A stretch of DNA of 15,279 nucleotides, from assembly GCA_036475545.1 (NCBI GenBank), contig JAZGAE010000133.1, positions 1 to 15,279 on the forward strand, read 5' to 3'. The DNA is from JAZGAE01 sp036475545. GTDB lineage: Bacteria; Pseudomonadota; Alphaproteobacteria; DATDPM01. Both the position numbers and the translations under genes were made by a program. A model generated the notes under the pieces. It worked only from the letters and a program-made list of their open reading frames with translations, was not told the DNA's origin and ran no database searches. This document shows positions 7,829 through 13,686 of this stretch, piece by piece; the first letter of the stretch is position 1; every line of letters starts with the position of its first letter.

Positions 7829-7842
7829 ATGACTTGGATCAA
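7829..7842 (-). promoter_or_regulatory. FNR/FnrL/Anr-like binding site upstream of hemN
   Basis: TTGATCCAAGTCAT on the minus strand matches TTGAT-N4-ATCAA at 8 of 10 defined positions, with a perfect first half-site. Its centre lies about 38 bases before the predicted transcription start, close to the -41.5 position of class II FNR-type activation. Control of hemN by FNR-family proteins is well known in alphaproteobacteria such as Rhodobacter. The site is inferred from sequence only. Confidence 0.5.
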
Positions 7843-7915
7843 AAATGGTGGTCCGTAAGCGTTTACAAAAGGCGAAGTGGATGGATTGGCCGCAGGAAGT
7901 GGGTCGGCGTCCCGC

Positions 7916-9067
7916 TCAAGGCGGCGGCAGCCCCAGCATATCGCGGTAGAGCGCCAAGGTCTGTGCCGCCACCGCCGCCTCGGAGAAGCATTCCTCCACC
8001 ATTTCGCGGCCGCGCCGGCCCATCCTTTGGCGCAACTCGGCATCGCCGGCAAGGCGTTCGATGGCGTCGGCGAGCGGGCCCACTTCCCTCGCCGGTACCA
8101 GCAGCCCGTTTTCTCCGTGCCGGGCGATCTCGCGGCACCCGGGAACGTCGCTGGCGACAATAGGGCGCGCCGCCGCCGCCGCTTCGAGCAGCGTTTTCGG
8201 CAGACCCTCGCGGTAGGAGGGCAGCACCGCGATGTGGGATTCACGCAAGGCGGCAGCCACGTCGTCGACATGGCCTTTCCATTCAATCACCCCTTCCGCA
8301 TTCCAACGCCGCAGCTGCGCCTCGGGGATCGAGGCCGGGTTCTCCGGGTCCGGAGCCCCGGCTAGCACGAGCCGGAGCGGAACGCCCCGCTCCCTCAAGA
8401 TTCGGGCGGCCTCCACCGCCTCGCCGATGCCCTTGTCCCAGAGCATCCGCGAGACGAGCAGCGCCACGGGCGGACCGGCAGGCTCCGGCGCGGGGGCGAA
8501 GTGAGAGGTATCCACGCCCGAGCCCCGGATCACGGCGACCCGCCCGGGTGCGATCACGCCGGCCTTCACCAGCATTCGCTTGTCGTCCGGGTTCTGAAGG
8601 ATGAGGCGGCTTCCCGGGCGGTCGAGCAGCAACCGGAAACAGGTGCGGATCACTGGGCGCACGGCCCTGGCCTTCCAGTCGCGCGAGATGAAGACGTAGC
8701 CCATCCCGGTGAGCGCGTTGACCACGGCGGGGGTGCCCGTGACCGCAGCCGCCAGAGCGCCGTAGAGAGTGGGCTTGAGCGCCACGTGATGGACCAGATC
8801 GGGGCGTTCGCGGCGATAGAGGCGGATGATTTCAAGAAGCGCGGCCGCCTCGCCCAGCGGCGCGTGGCTTCGCCGCCTGAGTTTGATGGGGACGAGGCGG
8901 AACCCTTCCGCGGCGATCTGCTCGCCGTGCTCGCTGACGCGGGTCGCCACTACCACTTCGAAGCCTGCGTCGCGCGCCGCCCGGGCCAGAGCTAACCGGT
9001 GGGAAAGGAAATACCAGTCCTCGGTGACCAGGTAGAGAAGCTTGGGTTTGGCGTTCGACGCCGTCAT
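7916..9067 (-). CDS. GT4-family glycosyltransferase (GT-B fold)
   Basis: This 383-residue protein is a retaining GT-B glycosyltransferase of family GT4. It should transfer a sugar from a nucleotide-sugar donor to a lipid-linked or polysaccharide acceptor at the inner face of the membrane. The N-terminal half shows LLYLVTEDWYFLSHRLALAR (10-29), typical of CapM-like enzymes of capsule or O-antigen synthesis. The donor-binding half has VSRMLWDKGIGEAVEAARIL and the E-x7-E motif in YREGLPKTLLE (E287 and E295). No membrane segment or signal peptide is seen. The ATG at 9067 is chosen from the family N-terminus; the frame stays open far upstream without family similarity, and the ribosome site is weak. 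No other polysaccharide gene is nearby, so donor and acceptor cannot be named. It lies upstream of hemN on the same strand, but hemN appears to have its own promoter. Confidence 0.88.
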   Translation of the reverse strand: MTASNAKPKLLYLVTEDWYFLSHRLALARAARDAGFEVVVATRVSEHGEQIAAEGFRLVPIKLRRRSHAPLGEAAALLEIIRLYRRERPDLVHHVALKPTLYGALAAAVTGTPAVVNALTGMGYVFISRDWKARAVRPVIRTCFRLLLDRPGSRLILQNPDDKRMLVKAGVIAPGRVAVIRGSGVDTSHFAPAPEPAGPPVALLVSRMLWDKGIGEAVEAARILRERGVPLRLVLAGAPDPENPASIPEAQLRRWNAEGVIEWKGHVDDVAAALRESHIAVLPSYREGLPKTLLEAAAAARPIVASDVPGCREIARHGENGLLVPAREVGPLADAIERLAGDAELRQRMGRRGREMVEECFSEAAVAAQTLALYRDMLGLPPP

Positions 9068-9536
9068 GAAGCGCTTTATCGAGCCCTTTTCCGGGCCCGG
9101 ACCATCGCCGCGCGCCTTGGCGCGTTCCGATCGCCGCGCGCCGTTGGAGGGCGGCCGGACCGCGCAGCCGGTTGGGCCCAGGCCAAGGAAACCATTGTCA
9201 CGCCGCCGGCCGGCCTCGGTGTCGTCTCTCGGCCCCCCTCCCCGCATCGGTGGCCGAGAAAGCCTGTAAGCCCAAGAATTCAGGATCTTGTTGCATGAGT
9301 TGAAGAGAGACGGAGGGCCGAAGGCACGGGCGGCGGTCCGATTCTGGCAAGTTTGGCCGATGAGCCGGCCGGCACATGTCGCCGCGATAATGCGCTCCTC
9401 GCTCGGAGCTTTGCAAGCGCGTGCGACGCCGGGAAAGCCTTGGGCGAAAGCGGAGGCAAGGCGTACATTCTCACCAGTGGTTCGCGAAACGGACTCGGCA
9501 TGAAAGGGCCCCGGGGTGCATCGAAAGCTCGGAGGT
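9068..9536. other. 469-bp divergent intergenic region between the glycosyltransferase and putA
   Basis: I see no convincing gene here. Short frames exist on both strands, but they are arginine-, alanine- and proline-rich without family features. The only repeat noticed is ATCGCCGCGCGCC at 9104-9116 and again at 9130-9142, inside the glycosyltransferase leader. Promoters for both flanking genes should lie here, but no strong box pair was found, and no putR-like regulator gene is adjacent. Confidence 0.6.
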
Positions 9537-12500
9537 ATGATCTTTGCCAGGGAACCGCCCCCAGCCGACAGCCTCAGGGCCGTCATCCGGACCAAGACGC
9601 TCGCCGACGAGAGGGCTTGCCTCGAGGCGCTCCTCGAAGAGGCGACGCTGCCCGCCCGATCACAGGCCCGGATCGCCGCGACAGCGCGGAAGTTGGTCGG
9701 CGAGGCGCGGCGGCGGCGCGCCCAGGCGGGCGCGCTCGGCCAGGGCGGGATCGAGGCTTTTCTCCTGGAATACGCCCTTTCCAGCGAGGAGGGGGTGGTG
9801 CTGATGTGCCTCGCCGAGGCGCTGCTTCGCATTCCCGACACCGAGACCGCCGACCGCCTCATCCGCGACAAGCTGGCGTCCGCAGACTGGGAGAAGCATC
9901 TGGGCAAGAGCGACTCGCTTTTCGTCAATGCCTCGACCTGGGCGCTGATGCTCACCGGGAGGCTCATCAGCCTCGAAGACATTCACGGCGAAGATCTCCG
10001 CACCCTCGTCGGGCGGCTCATCGCCCGCAGCGGCGAGCCGGTGCTCCGGCAGGCCGTCACCGCCGCGATGCGGATCCTGGCCCGCCAGTTCGTGATGGGC
10101 CGCACGATCGACGAGGCCTTGGAGCGCGCCGCCGAATCGGAGGCCAGGGGATACCAGTACTCCTACGACATGCTCGGCGAGGCCGCCCGCACCGAGCGCG
10201 ACGCTGAGCGCTATTTCCAGGCTTACCAGGACGCCGTCGCCACCATAGGGGCGAGGGCTGGGGCTCGCGACGTGATCGAGGCGCCGGGGATTTCGGTGAA
10301 GCTGTCGGCGCTTCACCCCCGCTACGAGTTCGCGCAGAGGGACCGGGCGGCGCCCGAGACTGCGGCGCGGGTCAGGGCGCTGGCGCTCGCGGCCGCGGAG
10401 GCCGGGATCGGGTTGACGGTGGACGCCGAGGAGGCCGACCGCCTCGAGCTGTCGCTCGACGTTTTCGAAGCCGTGGCCGCGGATCCCGCGCTCGCGGGGT
10501 GGAACGGCCTGGGGCTCGCCGTGCAGGCCTATCAGAAACGCGCGCCGTCGCTGATCGACTGGCTCGGTGCGCTCGCCCGCCGGCATGGCCGCCGGCTCAT
10601 GGTGCGGCTCGTCAAAGGGGCCTATTGGGACGCCGAGATCAAGCGCGCGCAGGAGCGGGGCCTCAAGGGCTACCCCGTGTTCACCCGCAAGGCCAACACC
10701 GACGTCTCGTATCTAGCCTGCGCGCGGCGGCTGCTGGCCGCGCCAGACGCCTTTTTCCCGCAGTTCGCCACCCACAATGCCCACACCCTCGCCGCAGTCC
10801 TGGAAATGGCGGGGGGCTCACGGGATTTCGAGTTCCAGCGCCTGCACGGCATGGGGGAGGCGCTCTATGACCAGGTGGTCGGGGAGGGGGAGGAATCCCT
10901 GCCGTGCCGGGTCTATGCACCGGTCGGAGGCCACGAGGACCTGCTTCCCTATCTCGTCCGCCGGCTTCTGGAGAACGGGGCCAACACCTCTTTCGTCAAC
11001 CGCGTCACCGACGACGCGTTGCCCATCGAGGAAGTGATCGCCGACCCCGTGGCCAAGGTGCGGGCCTTCGCGTGCGCACCCCATCCGCGCATTCCGCTGC
11101 CCGCCGACCTGTTCGGAGAGGATCGGCGGAACGCGCGCGGACTGGACCTCGCCGATCCCGCCACGCTTCAGATCCTGGCGGCGCGCATGGCGCAGGCCGA
11201 CAGGATGGAACACGCCGCCGCGCCGATCATCGCCGGTGAGGAAAGGCGGGGCGCCCCATCCGGTGACGGACAAGGCGGCCGCGCGCCGCGAGAGGTGCTG
11301 AACCCCGCCGATCACCGGCACGTGGTGGGCGAGGTGGTGGAGGCCGCCCCGCAGGACGTGGCGGATGCCGTGACGGCGGCCGAGGCCGCCGCGCCCGGGT
11401 GGGACGCGACCCCGGCGGGCGAGCGCGCCGCCTGCCTGGAGCGTGCGGCCGACTTGATGGAGGAGAATGCGCCGTTGCTGATGGCTTTGTGCGTGCGCGA
11501 AGCGGGTCGGACCCTCCCCGCGGCTCAATCGGAAGTGCGCGAAGCGGTGGATTTCTGCCGTTATTACGCCGCGCGCGCCCGCGCCGACTTCGCCGAACCC
11601 GAGAGCCTGCCCGGGCCGACCGGCGAGTGCAACCAGCTCACGCTGCACGGGCGGGGCGTGTTCGCCTGCATCAGCCCTTGGAACTTTCCGGTCTCGATCT
11701 TCACCGGCCAGGTGGCCGCCGCGCTCGCCGCCGGCAACGCGGTCGTCGCCAAACCGGCGGAGCAAACCCCGCTTACCGCGGCCGCCGCGGTGAGACTCCT
11801 GCACCAGGCCGGCGTGCCCACGGATGTGCTCCACCTGCTTCCCGGCGGGGGAGAGGAGGTGGGCGCGCCGCTGGTGGCGGACGCGCGGATTGCCGGCGTC
11901 GCGTTTACCGGTTCGACCGAGACGGCGCGGGCGATCAACCAGGCGCTCGCGGCCCGGCCCGGCCCCATCGTGCCGTTGATTGCGGAAACCGGCGGCCAGA
12001 ATGCCATGATCGTCGATTCCTCGGCCTTGCCGGAGCAGGTGGTGGGAGACACGCTGGCCTCCGCGTTCGATAGCGCCGGCCAGCGCTGCTCGGCGCTCCG
12101 GGTGTTGTTCGTCCAGGATGAGATCGCGCCACGGCTCCTCGACATGTTGTGCGGCGCGATGGACGAGCTGGTCGTCGGCGACCCGGCGCTCCTCTCCACC
12201 GACGTGGGGCCAGTCATAGACGCCGCCGCCAAGCGCACGCTGGAGAGGCACGCGACACGCATGGGGCGCGAAGGCAAGCTGCTCCGGCAATTGCGCCTGC
12301 CGAGCGAGGCGCGGCATGGCACCTTCTTTGCCCCGCGTGCCTTCGAGATCGAACGCTTAAACCTTCTGACACGGGAGGTGTTCGGGCCCATCCTGCACGT
12401 CGTTCGCTTCGAGGACGCGCACATCGATGACGTGATCGAGTCGGTCAACGCCACCGGCTATGGGCTGACGCTCGGCATTCACAGCCGCATCGACGCGAGG

Positions 12501-12734
12501 GCGGAGTACGTTCACCGGCGGCTCGGCGTCGGGAACACCTACGTCAACCGCAACATGATCGGGGCCGTGGTCGGGGTCCAGCCTTTCGGCGGAGAGCGGC
12601 TCTCAGGCACCGGCCCCAAGGCCGGCGGCGCCCGCTATCTTCATCGCTTCGCCACAGAGCGCACGCTCTCGGTCAACACCGCGGCCACCGGCGGAGACGC
12701 CGAGTTGCTTTCCCTTTCAGAGGAGGGACCGTAA
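9537..12734 (+). CDS. putA: Bifunctional proline dehydrogenase / L-glutamate gamma-semialdehyde dehydrogenase
   Basis: PutA oxidises proline to glutamate in two steps: an FAD barrel makes P5C, and an NAD+-dependent aldehyde dehydrogenase oxidises its hydrolysis product, with channelling between sites. The 1065-residue protein has an N-terminal helical domain and a PRODH barrel with TVDAEEADRLELSLDV, AYQKRA, RLVKGAYWD (K360), PQFATHNAHT, FEFQRLHGMGE and the proline-carboxylate arginines R475/R476 in VRRLLENGANTSF. The ALDH part has SPWNFP (N716), AETGG (E817) and GQRCSALR (catalytic C851), then VGVQPFGGERLSGTGPKAGG and a short beta-flap tail. No ribbon-helix-helix domain precedes it, so it should not repress its own gene. 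Start choice is uncertain: ATG at 9537 has GGAGG only one base away, while an in-frame GTG at 9516 has AGGG 7 bases upstream and would add seven residues. Confidence 0.96.
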   Translation: MIFAREPPPADSLRAVIRTKTLADERACLEALLEEATLPARSQARIAATARKLVGEARRRRAQAGALGQGGIEAFLLEYALSSEEGVVLMCLAEALLRIPDTETADRLIRDKLASADWEKHLGKSDSLFVNASTWALMLTGRLISLEDIHGEDLRTLVGRLIARSGEPVLRQAVTAAMRILARQFVMGRTIDEALERAAESEARGYQYSYDMLGEAARTERDAERYFQAYQDAVATIGARAGARDVIEAPGISVKLSALHPRYEFAQRDRAAPETAARVRALALAAAEAGIGLTVDAEEADRLELSLDVFEAVAADPALAGWNGLGLAVQAYQKRAPSLIDWLGALARRHGRRLMVRLVKGAYWDAEIKRAQERGLKGYPVFTRKANTDVSYLACARRLLAAPDAFFPQFATHNAHTLAAVLEMAGGSRDFEFQRLHGMGEALYDQVVGEGEESLPCRVYAPVGGHEDLLPYLVRRLLENGANTSFVNRVTDDALPIEEVIADPVAKVRAFACAPHPRIPLPADLFGEDRRNARGLDLADPATLQILAARMAQADRMEHAAAPIIAGEERRGAPSGDGQGGRAPREVLNPADHRHVVGEVVEAAPQDVADAVTAAEAAAPGWDATPAGERAACLERAADLMEENAPLLMALCVREAGRTLPAAQSEVREAVDFCRYYAARARADFAEPESLPGPTGECNQLTLHGRGVFACISPWNFPVSIFTGQVAAALAAGNAVVAKPAEQTPLTAAAAVRLLHQAGVPTDVLHLLPGGGEEVGAPLVADARIAGVAFTGSTETARAINQALAARPGPIVPLIAETGGQNAMIVDSSALPEQVVGDTLASAFDSAGQRCSALRVLFVQDEIAPRLLDMLCGAMDELVVGDPALLSTDVGPVIDAAAKRTLERHATRMGREGKLLRQLRLPSEARHGTFFAPRAFEIERLNLLTREVFGPILHVVRFEDAHIDDVIESVNATGYGLTLGIHSRIDARAEYVHRRLGVGNTYVNRNMIGAVVGVQPFGGERLSGTGPKAGGARYLHRFATERTLSVNTAATGGDAELLSLSEEGP

Positions 12735-12738
12735 GAAG

Positions 12739-12760
12739 GCGGGCCGTAACGGGGGCCCGC
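12739..12760 (+). terminator. Weak hairpin after putA
   Basis: GCGGGCC (12739-12745) and GGCCCGC (12754-12760) form a perfect 7-bp stem with an 8-base loop, four bases after the putA stop codon. No T-run follows, so it could be a weak terminator or an mRNA 3'-end structure. Confidence 0.35.
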
Positions 12761-12827
12761 GTCGCGCCAGCCAGCCATGCCGATTGGCGTTCGAGGCGGC
12801 CGGGACGGGATGGCACGTCCCTTGGAA

Positions 12828-12844
12828 TTTAAAATCATTCTTAT
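12828..12844. promoter_or_regulatory. Iron-regulatory-type box (Irr ICE-like or Fur-like) upstream of bfd
   Basis: TTTAAAATCATTCTTAT matches the Irr box TTTAGAA-N3-TTCTAAA at 11 of 14 positions. The overlapping 12829-12843 (minus strand TAAGAATGATTTTAA) matches the Fur 7-1-7 inverted repeat at 10 of 14. It is a clear AT-rich island in GC-rich DNA and touches the -35 box of the predicted bfd promoter, as a repressor site would. The two regulators cannot be separated from sequence alone. Confidence 0.45.
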
Positions 12845-12873
12845 TAACTTTACGGAACCCCGGCTTGTGTAAT
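12844..12873 (+). promoter_or_regulatory. Predicted bfd promoter
   Basis: TTAACT (12844-12849) and TGTAAT (12868-12873), 18 bases apart, match sigma70-type boxes at 4 of 6 and 5 of 6. Transcription would start near 12880, leaving a very short leader of about 16 bases before the ATG of bfd. Confidence 0.45.
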
Positions 12874-12895
12874 AGGTGGCCATAGGGTGATCCGC

Positions 12896-13078
12896 ATGTA
12901 CGTCTGTCTGTGCCATGGAATTACCGACGCGAACGTCCGGGAGGCGGCCCGCAGAGGTGCGGCCTCGGCGAGGGACGTCTTCGAACGGCACGGCGTAAAG
13001 CCCGAATGCGGAACCTGCGCGTACCACGTCAGCGGGCTCATTGAGGAGCAAGCCTCCTCGGCCGCGCGGCGAGACTAG
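12896..13078 (+). CDS. bfd: Bacterioferritin-associated ferredoxin
   Basis: Bfd is a small [2Fe-2S] protein that docks on bacterioferritin and passes electrons inward so stored Fe3+ is released as Fe2+. The 60-residue product opens MYVCLCHGITDANVREA and has the complete ligand set C4-x-C6-x31-C38-x2-C41, the last pair in ECGTCAYHV. That is the Bfd/BFD-like fer2 pattern and length. The ATG at 12896 is preceded by AGGGTGA at a suitable distance; an in-frame GTG at 12887 would add three residues and overlap that site. An iron-type regulatory box precedes it, fitting induction under iron shortage. No bacterioferritin gene is adjacent. The stop codon TAG lies within the boundary CTAG of the following inverted-repeat element. 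Confidence 0.92.
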   Translation: MYVCLCHGITDANVREAARRGAASARDVFERHGVKPECGTCAYHVSGLIEEQASSAARRD

Positions 13079-13403
13079 AGCATAACCCGGTCAAGTTGAA
13101 CGGGCTGCGCCGGAGGAATTTTGTGCCGCGGGCAGGAGCGGGGTGAAGCACGTAGCGATGCTTACGCGCGAGCTCCGCGACGAACCCGTGGCCGCAAAAG
13201 ACCCCGGCCCTTCGGGTTGCGCCGGGCCAGGCTTGGGGCGGAACGCCCGCGGCGTTGCGCCGCTCGGCCGACCCGTCCTCCGCAGCAGCGGCGCTGCCGC
13301 TGCGGAGGGTGGATGCCCCCGCATCGCCCTTCGCGCCGCGCCTGGCGGATCGCCTCGCCCCGGCGCAACGCAGCCGATTCCGCTTGACCGGATTATGCTC
13401 TAG
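13075..13403. mobile_element. 329-bp MITE-like element with CTAG ends (IS630/mariner type suspected)
   Basis: Imperfect terminal inverted repeats occupy 13075-13109 and 13369-13403 and agree at 30 of 35 positions. Both begin CTAGAGCATAA, then differ at single places within a following CCGGTCAAG and GGCTGCG. Each end is CTAG; IS630-family transposons insert at the TA of CTAG, so the TA may be the duplicated target. The interior has no convincing coding frame and holds a strong hairpin, as in non-autonomous elements moved by a transposase encoded elsewhere. Short repeats with an AGCATAATCC-like end are widespread in alphaproteobacteria as I recall. Insertion at the bfd stop codon leaves Bfd intact. 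A fold-back regulatory repeat is the alternative. Confidence 0.72.
13278..13307 (+). repeat. Strong GC hairpin inside the MITE-like element
   Basis: CTCCGC (13278-13283) pairs with GCGGAG (13302-13307), and AGCGGC (13287-13292) pairs with GCCGCT (13296-13301) around a GCT loop, with a 3-base AGC bulge on the left side. The result is a 12-bp stem with no T-run after it. It could stabilise transcripts or stop read-through from bfd, but there is no direct sign of function. Confidence 0.6.
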
Positions 13404-13460
13404 GGGGGCCGTGGGTGCGGTGACCTATCCGAACTGGTGTGAGTCCTTCGACCGAAAATC

Positions 13461-13472
13461 TATTCGCGAATA
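13461..13472. promoter_or_regulatory. Perfect 12-bp palindrome TATTCGCGAATA upstream of the sensor gene
   Basis: TATTCGCGAATA is a perfect palindrome about 215 bases before the sensor protein start, in the 283-bp gap between the MITE-like element and that gene. It could be an operator for a dimeric regulator, but it matches no site I can name. The rest of 13404-13686 shows no gene and no strong promoter. Confidence 0.3.
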
Positions 13473-13686
13473 ACCTGTCGCCTGTCCTTGCTCATTTTCT
13501 GCATGCAGCGCCCGAAGCAAGGGTTTCTTAACCGTGTTCCGCGACACTTTGCCGTTCGAGCCTGCAACGCCGGTCCGTTGGCATGCGCATTTTCGATGAG
13601 AGCGAGAAGCCCCTGTCGCCGCCCAAGCTGCGAACGCGTGACAGGGCGCCTCAAACGCGGCCTTCCGTCGCCCGGAGAGTCGGAGA

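Noticed and set aside
6588..7832. 414-residue plus-strand open frame opposite hemN
   Set aside because: Shadow of hemN; high Gly/Ala/Val/Arg content with no motif.
9104..9142. Direct repeat ATCGCCGCGCGCC (two copies, 26 bases apart)
   Set aside because: Only two copies of a short GC-rich word; not a CRISPR array and without symmetry pointing to a binding site.
9068..9982. Upstream extension of the glycosyltransferase frame to 9982
   Set aside because: The extension covers the intergenic region and runs antisense into putA; the family N-terminus clearly begins near 9067.
10818..12317. 499-residue minus-strand open frame opposite putA
   Set aside because: Shadow of the aldehyde dehydrogenase half of putA.
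13143..13403. 86-residue frame within the MITE-like element ending in the right inverted repeat
   Set aside because: It starts with a non-ATG codon, is low in complexity and terminates in the repeat's own CTAG, as expected by chance in such elements.
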